Counted from the stretch's first letter, positions 9,085 through 18,350 are shown. The stretch: 64,000 nt of DNA from Pontibacter amylolyticus (GCF_014638845.1 NZ_BMFP01000005.1:218316-282315); one strand, 5' to 3'. Notes: generated by a model not told the origin, from the sequence alone. Program-made: numbers and translations.

Positions 9085-12000
9085 ATGAAAAAGTTATTAC
9101 TATCAACACTGCTTATGTTGCTGTGCGTGGTTACTATACACGCACAGGTGACTACAAGTAGCGTAAGTGGATCCGTGAAGGATTCGAAGGGTGAAGCTTT
9201 GATCGGGGCAACCGTAAGAGCAACACACCAGCCCTCGGGCACCACGTATGGCGCAGTGACCAATACAGATGGTCGCTTTAATATCGCCAACACCCGTATC
9301 GGTGGTCCTTATACCATCGAGGTAAGTTACATAGGATACCAGCCTATGTCTTTCACAAACATCACTTTGCAGCTTGGCCGCCCTTACGTGCTGGATGCTG
9401 TCCTGTCTGACGGTGGCACCCAGTTATCAGAAGTAATGGTGACAGCTGACCAGTCTTCTGTATTCAACGCCCAGAGAACTGGCGCGGCGACTAACGTAAG
9501 CACTGAGCAGATTGCCACATTGCCTACAGTAACACGAAGCCTTACTGACTTCACTCGTCTTACGCCACAGGCTAACGGTAATGGCTTTGCAGGTCGTGAT
9601 GGTCGTTTTAACAACGTTCAGATTGATGGTGCAAACTTTAACAACGGCTTTGGCCTGAACTCCAACCCACTTCCTGGGGGCAGATCACAGCCTATCTCTA
9701 TTGACGCGATCGAGCAGGTACAAGTAAACATCGCTCCTTTCGACGTTCGTCAGTCAGGTTTTACCGGTGCTGGCATCAACGCCGTTACTCGTAGCGGTAA
9801 CAACGAGTTCTCTGGTTCAGTATATGGTTTCTACCGTAACCAGGACATGAATGGCAGAAGAGTAAATGGCGAAAAACTTGATCAGGGCAATGAAACATCA
9901 AGCCGTACTTTGGGTTTCCGTTTAGGTGGCCCAATCATCAAGAATAAACTATTTTTCTTCGTAAATGCTGAGAACATCGATGAAAAAGGCACTAACCCAT
10001 TTGCTGTAAACCTTTGGAAAGCATCTGATGATGGTGTAGCTAACCCTGACCAGAACATTGCCAGAACTAAAAGATCTGACCTTGAAGCAGTGCGTAACCA
10101 CCTGATCAACACCTGGGGTTATGACCCTGGCGCTTACGAAGGCTACGCGAATGATAATGGCACTAAGAGCACCAACTTACTGGCTCGTATTGACTGGAAC
10201 ATCAACGACAATCACAAACTGGCTGTTCGTTACAACCAGGTGAAAGGCGAGGCTGGTTCATTGGTGAATGGCAGCTCAGGCCCAAGCCCACGTTCTACTG
10301 TAAACCGCGTGAGCGATCAGTCTATGGCTTTTGCTAAAACCATGTACGATACAGAGAACATTGTACGTTCAGCTTCTGCTGAATTGAACAGCACCTTCTC
10401 TTCCCGTCTTTCTAACCAGTTACTGGCGACGTATAGCCGCATCCAGGACACGCGTAAATCTCCAAGCGAAATCTTCCCAATGGTTGATATCTGGAATGGT
10501 GGCACCAACTACATGACGTTTGGTTATGAGCTATTTACGTTCGGCAACGACGTACTGAACAACAACTACAGCATCACAAATAACCTGACCTACCTGGCTG
10601 GTAAGCACACAATAACTGGTGGTGCTACATTTGAGTCACAGAAGTTTGGTAACCAGTACATCCGTTTGGGTACTTCCTACTACCGTTATAACTCTGTTGA
10701 AGACTTCCTGACAACCGGTACTCCTAATGAAGTAGCTCCGATCATGTTCGGTCTGACTTATCCTTACGAAGGCCAAGACCCTTATGCTCCAATCGTATTG
10801 GGAACAGCAGGTGCCTATATCCAGGATAAATTTGCAGCTACTGACAGACTGGACCTGACCTTAGGTTTGCGTGCAGACATGCCAGTTTACATGAACGACC
10901 TGACTGCCAACCCATCTATTGATGAGCTTAACCTGAGATCTCCGGAAGGCGGCGACAAGAAATACACAACCAGCGAATGGCCAAAATCCAGAATTATGCT
11001 GGCTCCACGTATCGGCTTCAACTTTGACGCCTTTGGTGATGGTTCTTTGCAACTGCGTGGTGGTACTGGTCTGTTCAACGGCCGTGTTCCTTTCGTGTGG
11101 TTGACAAACATGCCTTCGAACTCTGGTGTAATCCAGAACAACGTAGAGCCTAACAGCTATGCATCAGTTGCAGGTTGGATTGGTGACATCCGTTTCCAAC
11201 CAGAACAATACTACTGGTTGAACAACACACCGGCAAGCGCTCAGAACGTGTTCATCAAAAACCCAAGAGCTGGTGTTCCTACAAGCTTTGCTCTAGTTGA
11301 CAACGAGTTCAGAATGCCTAAGGTATGGAGAACAAGCATCGGTGCTGACTACACGATCCCTGGAACGCCGCTGGTTGCAACTGCTGACATTATCTACACA
11401 AAAGACGTGAATGCAGCTTACCAGTTTGGTGCTAACAGAAAAGATGCTCCTACAACGCTGAACTACGGTGGTGAAGGCGAGAATGACAATAGAGCGTACT
11501 ATCCAGAAGGTGCTAACAGCACAAAATACAATGCCGCTGTTAACGCTAACACTGCTGTAGTTTTAACTAATACTTCTAAGAAAGGTGAATCTTTCAGCAG
11601 CACGTTTGGTCTTTCTCTTCCGTCGCGTAATGGTTTGTTTGGTTCACTTTACTATACCTATACCTACGCTACTGAAGTATCTAGCAACCCAGGATCAAAC
11701 GCTTCTTCTGCATGGTTAGGCAGCCCATCTGTAAACGGCCCGAACGAGCAGATCCTTTACAACTCGCAGTATGCAGTGCCTCATAACGTGGTAGGTAGCC
11801 TTTCTTATAAAGTTAACTACTTGAATAACCTGGCTACTACTGTATCGTTGTTCTACAACGGTTCACATCAGGGACGTTTCTCTTACACCTATAATGGTGA
11901 CATCAACAAAGATGGTATCAATGCCGACCTGCTTTATGTGCCAAACGACGTGAACAACCTGAACTTCGTTGACATTATTGACAGCAAGACGAAAGAGGTG

Positions 12001-12444
12001 CTGTTCTCTGCCCAGAAGCAGCGTGAAGCGTTCAACAACTTCATTGAGAACGATGACTACCTGAACTCCAGACGCGGACAGTATGCTGAGCGTAATGGCG
12101 CCCTGATGCCTTGGTTGAACCGTTTAGACTTCAGATTGCTACAGGATATCTATACCAACATCGGTGGCAAGCGTAATACGCTTCAGATAAGCGCTGACGT
12201 AATGAACGTAGGTAACCTGATCAACTCTAACTGGGGTGTGAGCACAGCATTTAACAATGCGCAGAGCATCTTGGTAACCAACACCAAAGAGACTCCTATC
12301 AGTGCCGATGGTGTACCTACCTTCCAGATGAGAACAGTTACAGAGAACGGTGACACTGTGCTTCCTACAAAACCTTTCAGAGACGTAACAACGCTTTCTA
12401 CTACCTGGTATGCACAGATTGGTCTGCGTTACATCTTCAACTAA
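9085..12444 (+). CDS. Oar-like TonB-dependent outer-membrane receptor (copy 2)
   Basis: The chosen ATG gives 1119 residues beginning with a standard signal peptide (MKKLLLSTLLMLL...IHAQ); the open frame extends 18 codons upstream, but that part overlaps the promoter. Domain order equals copy 1: carboxypeptidase-regulatory-like domain, plug (RTGAATNVSTEQIATLPT, DGRFNNVQIDG, APFDVRQSGFTGAGIN), then a beta-barrel ending IGLRYIFN. Codon choice is strongly biased to CGT, GGT, GCT and AAC, unlike copy 1, which with the near-consensus promoter suggests a highly expressed outer-membrane protein. Ligand unknown. A hairpin terminator follows. Confidence 0.92.
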   Translation: MKKLLLSTLLMLLCVVTIHAQVTTSSVSGSVKDSKGEALIGATVRATHQPSGTTYGAVTNTDGRFNIANTRIGGPYTIEVSYIGYQPMSFTNITLQLGRPYVLDAVLSDGGTQLSEVMVTADQSSVFNAQRTGAATNVSTEQIATLPTVTRSLTDFTRLTPQANGNGFAGRDGRFNNVQIDGANFNNGFGLNSNPLPGGRSQPISIDAIEQVQVNIAPFDVRQSGFTGAGINAVTRSGNNEFSGSVYGFYRNQDMNGRRVNGEKLDQGNETSSRTLGFRLGGPIIKNKLFFFVNAENIDEKGTNPFAVNLWKASDDGVANPDQNIARTKRSDLEAVRNHLINTWGYDPGAYEGYANDNGTKSTNLLARIDWNINDNHKLAVRYNQVKGEAGSLVNGSSGPSPRSTVNRVSDQSMAFAKTMYDTENIVRSASAELNSTFSSRLSNQLLATYSRIQDTRKSPSEIFPMVDIWNGGTNYMTFGYELFTFGNDVLNNNYSITNNLTYLAGKHTITGGATFESQKFGNQYIRLGTSYYRYNSVEDFLTTGTPNEVAPIMFGLTYPYEGQDPYAPIVLGTAGAYIQDKFAATDRLDLTLGLRADMPVYMNDLTANPSIDELNLRSPEGGDKKYTTSEWPKSRIMLAPRIGFNFDAFGDGSLQLRGGTGLFNGRVPFVWLTNMPSNSGVIQNNVEPNSYASVAGWIGDIRFQPEQYYWLNNTPASAQNVFIKNPRAGVPTSFALVDNEFRMPKVWRTSIGADYTIPGTPLVATADIIYTKDVNAAYQFGANRKDAPTTLNYGGEGENDNRAYYPEGANSTKYNAAVNANTAVVLTNTSKKGESFSSTFGLSLPSRNGLFGSLYYTYTYATEVSSNPGSNASSAWLGSPSVNGPNEQILYNSQYAVPHNVVGSLSYKVNYLNNLATTVSLFYNGSHQGRFSYTYNGDINKDGINADLLYVPNDVNNLNFVDIIDSKTKEVLFSAQKQREAFNNFIENDDYLNSRRGQYAERNGALMPWLNRLDFRLLQDIYTNIGGKRNTLQISADVMNVGNLINSNWGVSTAFNNAQSILVTNTKETPISADGVPTFQMRTVTENGDTVLPTKPFRDVTTLSTTWYAQIGLRYIFN

Positions 12445-12470
12445 GAAGTAATCAACCATTGCAACAAAAA

Positions 12471-12496
12471 GGCGGGACAAATGTCCCGCCTTTTTT
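12471..12496 (+). terminator. hairpin terminator after the second Oar-like receptor
   Basis: GGCGGGAC (12471-12478) pairs with GTCCCGCC (12483-12490), flanked by five A before and six T after. Confidence 0.85.
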
Positions 12497-12521
12497 ATTT
12501 TCAAAAACTAGCGCCTCAGCT

Positions 12522-12551
12522 TTTGCATATTCAAAATTTGTTCTAATTTTG
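12522..12551 (+). promoter_or_regulatory. promoter of tRNA-Ala
   Basis: TTTG (12522-12525), an 18-base spacer, then TAATTTTG (12544-12551) match the Bacteroidota promoter form. The tRNA begins 12 bases after the -7 element. Confidence 0.7.
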
Positions 12552-12563
12552 TGACACTCAAAC

Positions 12564-12639
<76 letters not shown>

Positions 12640-12672
12640 AAGGCAACCTATACGGGTTGCCTTTTCTTTTTT

Positions 12673-12924
12673 ATGGCTTACTACATCTACATCCTGTACT
12701 CCGAGAAAACTGACCGCTACTATGTGGGCAGCTGTCAGGATATGGAGACAAGGCTGACGCAGCATAACACCGGCCGCAACATCTCCACTAAAGCAGGAGC
12801 GCCATGGGTAATCAGGTATAGTGAAGCTTACCCAACCAGCCAACTGGCACGGAAAAGGGAAAGCGAGATCAAAAGAAAGAAAAGCCGCAAGTATATCGAA
12901 CATCTAATTAGCACAGCTGGTTAG
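12673..12924 (+). CDS. GIY-YIG nuclease family protein
   Basis: The 83-residue protein is a stand-alone GIY-YIG domain of the small UvrC/Slx1 catalytic-core type: YIYILYS and YYVGSC form the two named strands, METRLTQHN carries the conserved Arg, and a basic helix (SEIKRKKSRKYIEHL) follows the conserved Glu. The chosen ATG starts at the domain boundary; the open frame extends upstream only through the tRNA. The gene sits 35 bases after tRNA-Ala, and its last codons (encoding LISTAG) and TAG stop lie inside the D-arm of a decayed tRNA copy. It may use that copy or its repeat as a target, but the substrate is unknown. Confidence 0.85.
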   Translation: MAYYIYILYSEKTDRYYVGSCQDMETRLTQHNTGRNISTKAGAPWVIRYSEAYPTSQLARKRESEIKRKKSRKYIEHLISTAG

Positions 12925-12976
12925 AGCGTCCCGAGAGCATTCGGGAAGGTCATCGGTTCGACTCCGATATTCTCCA
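12902..12976 (+). pseudogene. degenerate tRNA-Ala-like copy overlapping the GIY-YIG gene end
   Basis: Aligned with tRNA-Ala, this 75-base stretch keeps AGCTGG, TAGAGCG and an intact T-arm plus 3' acceptor strand, but the 5' acceptor strand no longer pairs, the D-stem has a mismatch (GCAC/GAGC), and the anticodon stem TCCCG/CGGGA closes an 8-base loop. It cannot be a normal tRNA. The 3' 32 bases (12947-12978) are identical to 12608-12639. Confidence 0.7.
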
Positions 12977-12978
12977 CA
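12947..12978 (+). repeat. 32-base direct repeat, copy 2 (pseudo-tRNA 3' end)
   Basis: This is identical to 12608-12639 and forms the 3' end of the decayed tRNA copy after the GIY-YIG gene. Confidence 0.85.
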
Positions 12979-12989
12979 CTGATAATAAA

Positions 12990-13017
12990 GCCCTTACGCC
13001 AAAAGCGTAGGGTTTTT
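12990..13017 (+). terminator. hairpin terminator after the tRNA/GIY-YIG unit
   Basis: CCCTTACGC (12991-12999) pairs with GCGTAGGG (13005-13012), with one bulged T, followed by five T. Confidence 0.7.
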
Positions 13018-13126
13018 CCGTTAGAGGGTTACACAAAAGTACACACAACTTCCCTTTCAGCTTTATTTTCACTTCGGAGCACCACATTGCTTTAATTATA
13101 GCTTAGGCACAATTTGCGTCGGGTGG

Positions 13127-14038
13127 TTATAAGTTTTGGAAAAACTCATATTCAGATATTATCTCAATATCAGCGCCTTTTTCTAGCAATCCCACCGCCT
13201 TTTCCTGCTTACTGCTCATGCCGTCATCCCCAACTACTCTGTAGTCTTGTTGCCCCACCACAAGCACGTTTGTTTTCTTAGTAACTCCTGCATCTGGTAT
13301 CCCCCCAATATCAGCAACTAACTGAATGGCGTCTTTTCTCTGCATGGATGTTAAAGTACCTGTAAAGACTATCCTTTTCCCATAAAAAAAATTAGATGGA
13401 TCATGCTTATCAGGATCATCAACGATGTTTTTAAAATCAGTCCTTGTGCGAATATTCTTTGTCTCACATGGCCTATAGCCATCACTATGAATCTTCCCTA
13501 TGACAGTCTTTAGCTTTTCAGGAAAACACTTCAGCGAGTTTACTCCTTTCAGATCAAATGCCTTAAGCGATAGCTCGGCTGTCGCTAAACTATCAGCTGC
13601 TGCTCTATGGTGGTCTAACGGAATGCTGTTTGCTTTACAAAGGGCTGCAAGTCCGTATGATGGCAAACCTTCCCATACATGCTTTGAGAAGATGTAACTA
13701 CAGGCATAATCTAAATTAGGGAATGGCAGGTTGTAAAGGTCAAGGGTTCTCCTAAGCACGCTAAAATCAAAACTTGCATTATGCGCAATTAAGAATTGGT
13801 TCTCTAGAAGTGGGTGTATTTCACTCCAAAGCGAGTTAAACTCTGGCGCGTTAGCCACCATTTTTGGAGTTATGCCATGTAAAGAAATATTAAATTCATC
13901 AAACTGGTTACCTACTGGCTTTATTAGCCAAGACTTGGTTTCAACTATCCTGTTAGCTTTAATGAAAGTCAAACCAATCTCACAAGGGCTTTCCCTTTGA
14001 GAAGTTGCAGTTTCGAAATCTATTGTAATGAAGTCCAT
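13127..14038 (-). CDS. DEDDh 3'-5' exonuclease with C-terminal BRCT domain
   Basis: The 303-residue protein has an RNase T/DnaQ-type exonuclease domain: motif I DFET with Asp7 and Glu9, motif II HNASFDF with Asp91, and motif III HRAAAD with His144 and Asp149. All five metal/catalytic residues are present. About residues 208-303 form a BRCT domain (GKRIVFTGTLTSMQRKDAI, TNVLVVG), as in NAD+-dependent DNA ligase and DnaQ-BRCT fusions, which bind DNA ends or phosphorylated partners. The gene is clearly AT-richer than its surroundings (13381-13440 has only 17 G/C in 60) and has no GGTATA motif that I can find, so recent transfer is likely. It lies 43 bases downstream of the SIR2-like gene on the same strand. 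Confidence 0.88.
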   Translation of the reverse strand: MDFITIDFETATSQRESPCEIGLTFIKANRIVETKSWLIKPVGNQFDEFNISLHGITPKMVANAPEFNSLWSEIHPLLENQFLIAHNASFDFSVLRRTLDLYNLPFPNLDYACSYIFSKHVWEGLPSYGLAALCKANSIPLDHHRAAADSLATAELSLKAFDLKGVNSLKCFPEKLKTVIGKIHSDGYRPCETKNIRTRTDFKNIVDDPDKHDPSNFFYGKRIVFTGTLTSMQRKDAIQLVADIGGIPDAGVTKKTNVLVVGQQDYRVVGDDGMSSKQEKAVGLLEKGADIEIISEYEFFQNL

Positions 14039-14081
14039 TATTCTTTTTAAGTAATCAGGCTTATACTGTCAATTCCACACC

Positions 14082-15809
14082 CTAAAAATAATACCCCGAA
14101 AGCTTGTCAAAATATTCTTTGAATTTCTTTTCGGTGTGCTTGAGGTCCGTGATATCGACAAATAAGGAGGGGGAGAACAGGCTGTTGCCTTCCGTGTGGT
14201 TTCCGAGTTCAGCAGCGATCTGTTCGAACGGGTGCTTGATGCCGTTCTGTTTCACTCTATACCCAAACCGACCGACAGGAGCCCTGCCTTTGCCCATTAT
14301 CTTGGTATGCGACAAAGCCAGCAGGTATTCGAACCTGTCAAACAGGTTTTCATAATCTCTATCGTGCGGCAGGAAGGCGCTGAAGATTGGCTTCAATTCC
14401 GAGAACAGCAATTCAGACATAGGCACCAGCTGCCTGTTTCCCATCGCTTCGCGCAAGGTATTATAGTCGAGTACCTTTGCCACATGGACGTGATCCAGAA
14501 TAGGTGCCTCCCCATACCTGACGTGCGCTGTCATGGAAAACATCTTCGACAATAGCCTGTAGTCTTTCTTCAGGACGCTGGCAAGCCCAATGCTGTAGAG
14601 GAAGATCAGGCCAGGCAGCGTTTCCAGGTCATGCCACACGCCGCCATCCCCTTCCCGCTCTTTTTCGGACGCGAAGCAAGCCAGGCTATTGAGCCAGATG
14701 GAATGGTGCTGTTCTCTTCCCCAGTAAACGCCGTTCACAAACAGTCCGCTCAGCGTATTGGTTTGCTGGAAGTAGTAATTTACCCGCGCCTTTATTTCTT
14801 CTTTGGTAGGTATACCGCTCACGGGCAGCGCATCAAAATTATCATTTAGCCGATCTACCTCGCCCCTGATCAGGTCATGAAGCGATATGATCTGGTCGTC
14901 CTGCACAATATACTTCTTCAGGCTGGCTACTGCCATCTGCGATTTTGAAAGGTTTGACGGCCGGGCACTTTCAAGGGTTTCCACTTTTTCGTGCAGTTCC
15001 TTAAAGAACGAGTCGGCATTCGCAATATCCACAGCCTTCCCCCGCCTGATGTAGGCCAGCTCCTCCAATTCGTTTCCGAGCTGGTCTAAGTAAGTGAAGT
15101 AATTGGAGAACCTGAACTTGTTGGAAGTCTCCAGCGCCTCCTTCAGCACACGGTCACTTTCGGCAGACCATCCGCAGGTGATCAGTCCGAAGTTATCCGA
15201 CACATAGCGCAGCAGCTCCGAAAGGCGTTCCTCATACTTGTCTGCCTCGCTCTTGATGTTGAGGAAACTGGAATCCATGTAGTCTCCGTTGATCTTGATG
15301 ACCGTCACGCGGGCATGCACGATTGGCAGGGAGTTAACGATATGGCTGGGGCAGCTGATTACCACAGGCTCTATGCCAATGCACCGCAGGGCGTTTTCCA
15401 TCAGCCTGTCCAGGGAGGTTGTCAGGATAACCCGTACATAGCCTTTGCTGACCAGGCGGGCAATTACCTGGTGGGCGGGTGTTGGTTTTTTCAATCCCTG
15501 CTCCAGTTCGGCCTCACTGGGCTCGAAGTATCTTCGCAACAGATTGTGCCGCTCCGTCTCGGTGTTGGCAAGTGGCTCCAGCAGACTGGCATAGCCCGGC
15601 TTTTCTCCAAACCGCTCAAAAAACCACTTCTCCGGATTGGGCTCACACCTCGCATTTTCCAGAACAGCAATCTGCTTGATCAGATCTGCGGCTATTTCCT
15701 TATCGCTAGGTATACCGGCACTTCCGGCCACTCCGGAGCCGAGCAATAACGCAAATGCGCCTTTGTTGTTAAAAACCGAATGTGCTACCGAGGAGACTTG
15801 CGTATTCAT
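14082..15809 (-). CDS. SIR2-like domain protein with altered catalytic residues
   Basis: The 575-residue protein has an N-terminal SIR2 fold (about residues 15-280): nucleotide loop GSGVAGSAGIPS, the strand ILTTSLDRL, KINGDYMDS and CGWSAESDRVL. In active relatives these read roughly TTN-x-D and HGD. Here the catalytic Asn is Ser132 and the catalytic His is Asn174, so NAD+ hydrolysis or deacylation is probably weak or lost; NAD+-type binding could remain. The C-terminal half (about 300-575) is a helical region I do not recognise. SIR2 NADases with such extra domains are commonly antiphage effectors. The gene is upstream of, and probably cotranscribed with, the exonuclease-BRCT gene, in a tRNA-linked accessory patch. 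Confidence 0.8.
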   Translation of the reverse strand: MNTQVSSVAHSVFNNKGAFALLLGSGVAGSAGIPSDKEIAADLIKQIAVLENARCEPNPEKWFFERFGEKPGYASLLEPLANTETERHNLLRRYFEPSEAELEQGLKKPTPAHQVIARLVSKGYVRVILTTSLDRLMENALRCIGIEPVVISCPSHIVNSLPIVHARVTVIKINGDYMDSSFLNIKSEADKYEERLSELLRYVSDNFGLITCGWSAESDRVLKEALETSNKFRFSNYFTYLDQLGNELEELAYIRRGKAVDIANADSFFKELHEKVETLESARPSNLSKSQMAVASLKKYIVQDDQIISLHDLIRGEVDRLNDNFDALPVSGIPTKEEIKARVNYYFQQTNTLSGLFVNGVYWGREQHHSIWLNSLACFASEKEREGDGGVWHDLETLPGLIFLYSIGLASVLKKDYRLLSKMFSMTAHVRYGEAPILDHVHVAKVLDYNTLREAMGNRQLVPMSELLFSELKPIFSAFLPHDRDYENLFDRFEYLLALSHTKIMGKGRAPVGRFGYRVKQNGIKHPFEQIAAELGNHTEGNSLFSPSLFVDITDLKHTEKKFKEYFDKLSGYYF

Positions 15810-16083
15810 ACTATGGATGCAACTTTACCGGTACAATATATAGATTATTTTATACTTAATCCACTAAAAATTTTTTCAATTTAATTATACCTAAAGGGAG
15901 TACAAATCTGATGCTCAATAACTTCAATAATACCTCACAGCAGCCAATTATAATACTTTCGGGATTTGTTATGACGTACTGATACTTCCTCACGAGCTAT
16001 ACCCGGCAAGGCTGGTATAACGGAACATGCCCCCCTCCTGCCCGTACCATATAGGACGTAACGCTTAAAGAAGGGAGGATACT

Positions 16084-16518
16084 ATGCCATTTATTTTTGA
16101 AGACAGTACCAAGGACGCAGCATTGCTGCTGAAGGATGTAGCAGCAGAGCTACAGACGGAGGATCTCAACAAGGCCGGCCGTATTTTCAGGGCTGTGCTG
16201 CAATCTGTACGGGATAGAATGCCTGTGCACGATGCCATCCAATTCTCAGCCCAGCTTCCTGTTTTCTGGAAAGGTGTCTACTTTGATCAGTATGACCTGA
16301 ATAAGGTACCCGTGAAAATCCGGGATGCGCATGACTGGATCAATTACATCCGAAACAAGAACGCTTTTGCCGCTGACAATGACTTTCAGCAGGACGAAGA
16401 GATCACCGCAGCTTTCCGGGCTGTGTTCCAGGCCCTGCAGCGCACCATGACCGACGGTCAGCTGCAGAAAGTAAAAGAATCAATGAACGAGGACATCCAG
16501 GAACTGCTAGCAGCCTAA
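16084..16518 (+). CDS. DUF2267 domain protein
   Basis: The 144-residue protein is a DUF2267 domain across its length, with the family pattern AGRIFRAVLQSVRDRMPVHDAIQFSAQLPVFWKGVYFD in three short conserved pieces. DUF2267 proteins are small soluble helical proteins of unknown function, often linked to stress or CBS-domain genes. A purine-rich GGGAGGA is placed seven bases before the ATG, an unusually clear ribosome-binding site for this phylum. The gene stands alone, with a bidirectional terminator after it. Confidence 0.85.
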   Translation: MPFIFEDSTKDAALLLKDVAAELQTEDLNKAGRIFRAVLQSVRDRMPVHDAIQFSAQLPVFWKGVYFDQYDLNKVPVKIRDAHDWINYIRNKNAFAADNDFQQDEEITAAFRAVFQALQRTMTDGQLQKVKESMNEDIQELLAA

Positions 16519-16522
16519 ATAG

Positions 16523-16567
16523 AAAAAAGCGCCGCCTGTTGCCCAATGCAGCAGGCGGCGCTTTTTT
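16523..16567. terminator. bidirectional hairpin terminator
   Basis: AAAAAAGCGCCGCCTG (16523-16538) pairs with CAGGCGGCGCTTTTTT (16552-16567), with partial pairing inside the loop. It lies between the convergent DUF2267 and cysK genes. Confidence 0.85.
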
Positions 16568-16577
16568 GAAGTATACG

Positions 16578-17495
16578 CTACACAAAAAGCCCTTCTACCG
16601 ATAAGTACCGCTCGCCTGTATCGTAGCAGAAGGTCAGTACCCGTGCACCATCCGGAATTTCTTCGTCCAGTTTCTGCTGCACGGCCGCCAAGGACGCGCC
16701 CGACGACACGCCCACAAATATCCCTTCTTCCATAGCGGCGCGTCTGGCATAGTCATACGCATCGTCGGCTGCCACCTGCACCACGCCATCCAGCAGACTG
16801 GTATCCATGATGGAAGGTACGAATCCCGCTCCTACACCTTGTATCGGGTGAGGCCCCGGCTGTCCGCCACTCAGTACCGGCGAGGCGGAAGGCTCCACCG
16901 CGAATACCTTTAGGTTCGGGAAATGCCGCTTGAGCACCCTGGCCACACCTGTTATATGCCCGCCGGTACCCACCCCGGTGATCAGGTAGTCGAAGCCTTC
17001 CGGAAAGTCAGCCAGAATCTCCTGCGCTGTGGTTTCGATGTGAACCTGCGTGTTGGCCTCGTTGTCAAACTGCATGGGCATCCACGAGGATTCGTGTTCT
17101 TCGAGCATCTCGCGGGCCCGCTCAATGGCTCCTTTCATCCCCTTTTCGCGGGGCGTCAGCTCCAGCTTGGCTCCGTAGGCCGTCATCAGCCTGCGCCGCT
17201 CTATGGACATGGACTCCGGCATCACCAGGATCAGGTGGTAGCCTTTTACGGCAGCGACCATGGCCAGCCCCACGCCGGTGTTTCCTGAAGTTGGCTCAAT
17301 GATCACGCTTTCCTTCTTCAGGATGCCCTTTGTTTCAGCATCTTCGATCATCGCCAGGGCAATGCGGTCTTTGATGCTACCGCCCGGGTTCGCGCGCTCC
17401 AGTTTCATCCACACTTCCGCTTTGCCTTTGAACATGCGGTTGATCTTTACATGGGGCGTTCTGCCTATGGTTTCCAGTATGCTATGTGCTTTCAT
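16578..17495 (-). CDS. cysK: cysteine synthase (O-acetylserine sulfhydrylase)
   Basis: The 305-residue PLP enzyme makes cysteine from O-acetylserine and sulfide. The PLP Lys is in [11 protein letters not shown], the substrate loop is [12 protein letters not shown], the phosphate-binding loop is [11 protein letters not shown], and a Ser-rich PLP ring site is seen in [12 protein letters not shown]. Length and motif order fit CysK/CysM. It follows the serine O-acetyltransferase gene by 12 bases, so substrate-making and substrate-using enzymes are in one operon and may form the cysteine synthase complex; its partner ends in Ile, as CysE tails that dock into CysK do. No riboswitch or clear operator was seen. 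Confidence 0.96.
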   Translation of the reverse strand: MKAHSILETIGRTPHVKINRMFKGKAEVWMKLERANPGGSIKDRIALAMIEDAETKGILKKESVIIEPTSGNTGVGLAMVAAVKGYHLILVMPESMSIERRRLMTAYGAKLELTPREKGMKGAIERAREMLEEHESSWMPMQFDNEANTQVHIETTAQEILADFPEGFDYLITGVGTGGHITGVARVLKRHFPNLKVFAVEPSASPVLSGGQPGPHPIQGVGAGFVPSIMDTSLLDGVVQVAADDAYDYARRAAMEEGIFVGVSSGASLAAVQQKLDEEIPDGARVLTFCYDTGERYLSVEGLFV

Positions 17496-17507
17496 ATGCG
17501 TGTCTTT

Positions 17508-18350
17508 TTAGATTGAAAAATTCAGAACATCAGCTCTATCTTCATAATAACTCACTTTGATCTGCGGACGGTGGTACACCCTGGCAAAAGAAGGCACACT
17601 TTCAGTCAGCCACACATTTCCGCCTATGATGCTGTCGTGCCCCACCACCGTTTTGCCGCCCAGTATGGTAGCCCCGGCATAGATGATCACATTGTCCTCA
17701 ATGGTCGGGTGCCGCTTCACGTTGGCCATCGACTTCTCGACGCTGAGCGCCCCGAGCGTCACTCCCTGGTATATCTTCACATTGTTTCCGATGTCGGCCG
17801 TCTCCCCTATCACGATGCCGGTACCGTGGTCTATGCAAAAGCGGGCGCCTATGTTAGCCCTTGGATGGATGTCTATACCTGTTCTGGTATGTGCGTAGGT
17901 AGCCAGCACGCGCGGCAGCAGGGGCACGCCCATGCGGCAAAACTGATGTGCCAGTCTGTACACGGCCACAGCAAAAAAGCCGGGATAGGTCCGGATCACC
18001 TCGTCCACGTTCACTGCGGCCGGGTCGCCTGCCTCAATGGCAGCGGCATCGTCGTTGAGCTGCTGCTGCAGGCCTGGCAGTGCCTCAAAGTAGGCGTCCG
18101 CTATTTCGTAGGGTTTACCGGGCAGGCGCTCTTCTATTCTGAACAGGATCTTCTCCAGATCGGAGTGCAGCAGCATCGCGTAAGCCTCTACTTCAGAGCG
18201 GGTACTGAAAGAGTGTTCTGAGAGGGACGGGAAAAGCAATTGCAGCACACCTTCCAGAAAAGCGCAGCTCATGGAATGAGGCACTACGTGGCGGGACTGC
18301 TGGTGCACAGCTGTCAGGTGATCAATAAAAGCTTGGCTGATTGCTGTCAT
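17508..18350 (-). CDS. cysE: serine O-acetyltransferase
   Basis: The chosen ATG (18350) gives 280 residues; the open frame runs 25 codons further up, but the shorter start fits the family better. The protein acetylates serine with acetyl-CoA for cysteine synthesis. The N-terminal half is helical. The C-terminal half is a left-handed beta-helix with hexapeptide repeats: GIDIHPRANIGARFCIDHGTG in two adjoining motifs, with the catalytic His in FCIDHGTGIVIGE, then IGNNVKIYQGVTLGA and IIYAGATILGGKTVVG. It ends in NFSI, a C-terminal Ile typical for CysK docking. First gene of the cysE-cysK operon. Confidence 0.94.
   Translation of the reverse strand: MTAISQAFIDHLTAVHQQSRHVVPHSMSCAFLEGVLQLLFPSLSEHSFSTRSEVEAYAMLLHSDLEKILFRIEERLPGKPYEIADAYFEALPGLQQQLNDDAAAIEAGDPAAVNVDEVIRTYPGFFAVAVYRLAHQFCRMGVPLLPRVLATYAHTRTGIDIHPRANIGARFCIDHGTGIVIGETADIGNNVKIYQGVTLGALSVEKSMANVKRHPTIEDNVIIYAGATILGGKTVVGHDSIIGGNVWLTESVPSFARVYHRPQIKVSYYEDRADVLNFSI

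Noticed and set aside
12902..12976. Second functional tRNA after tRNA-Ala
   Set aside because: The acceptor 5' strand does not pair, the D-stem is mismatched and the anticodon loop has 8 bases, so it is listed as a decayed copy.
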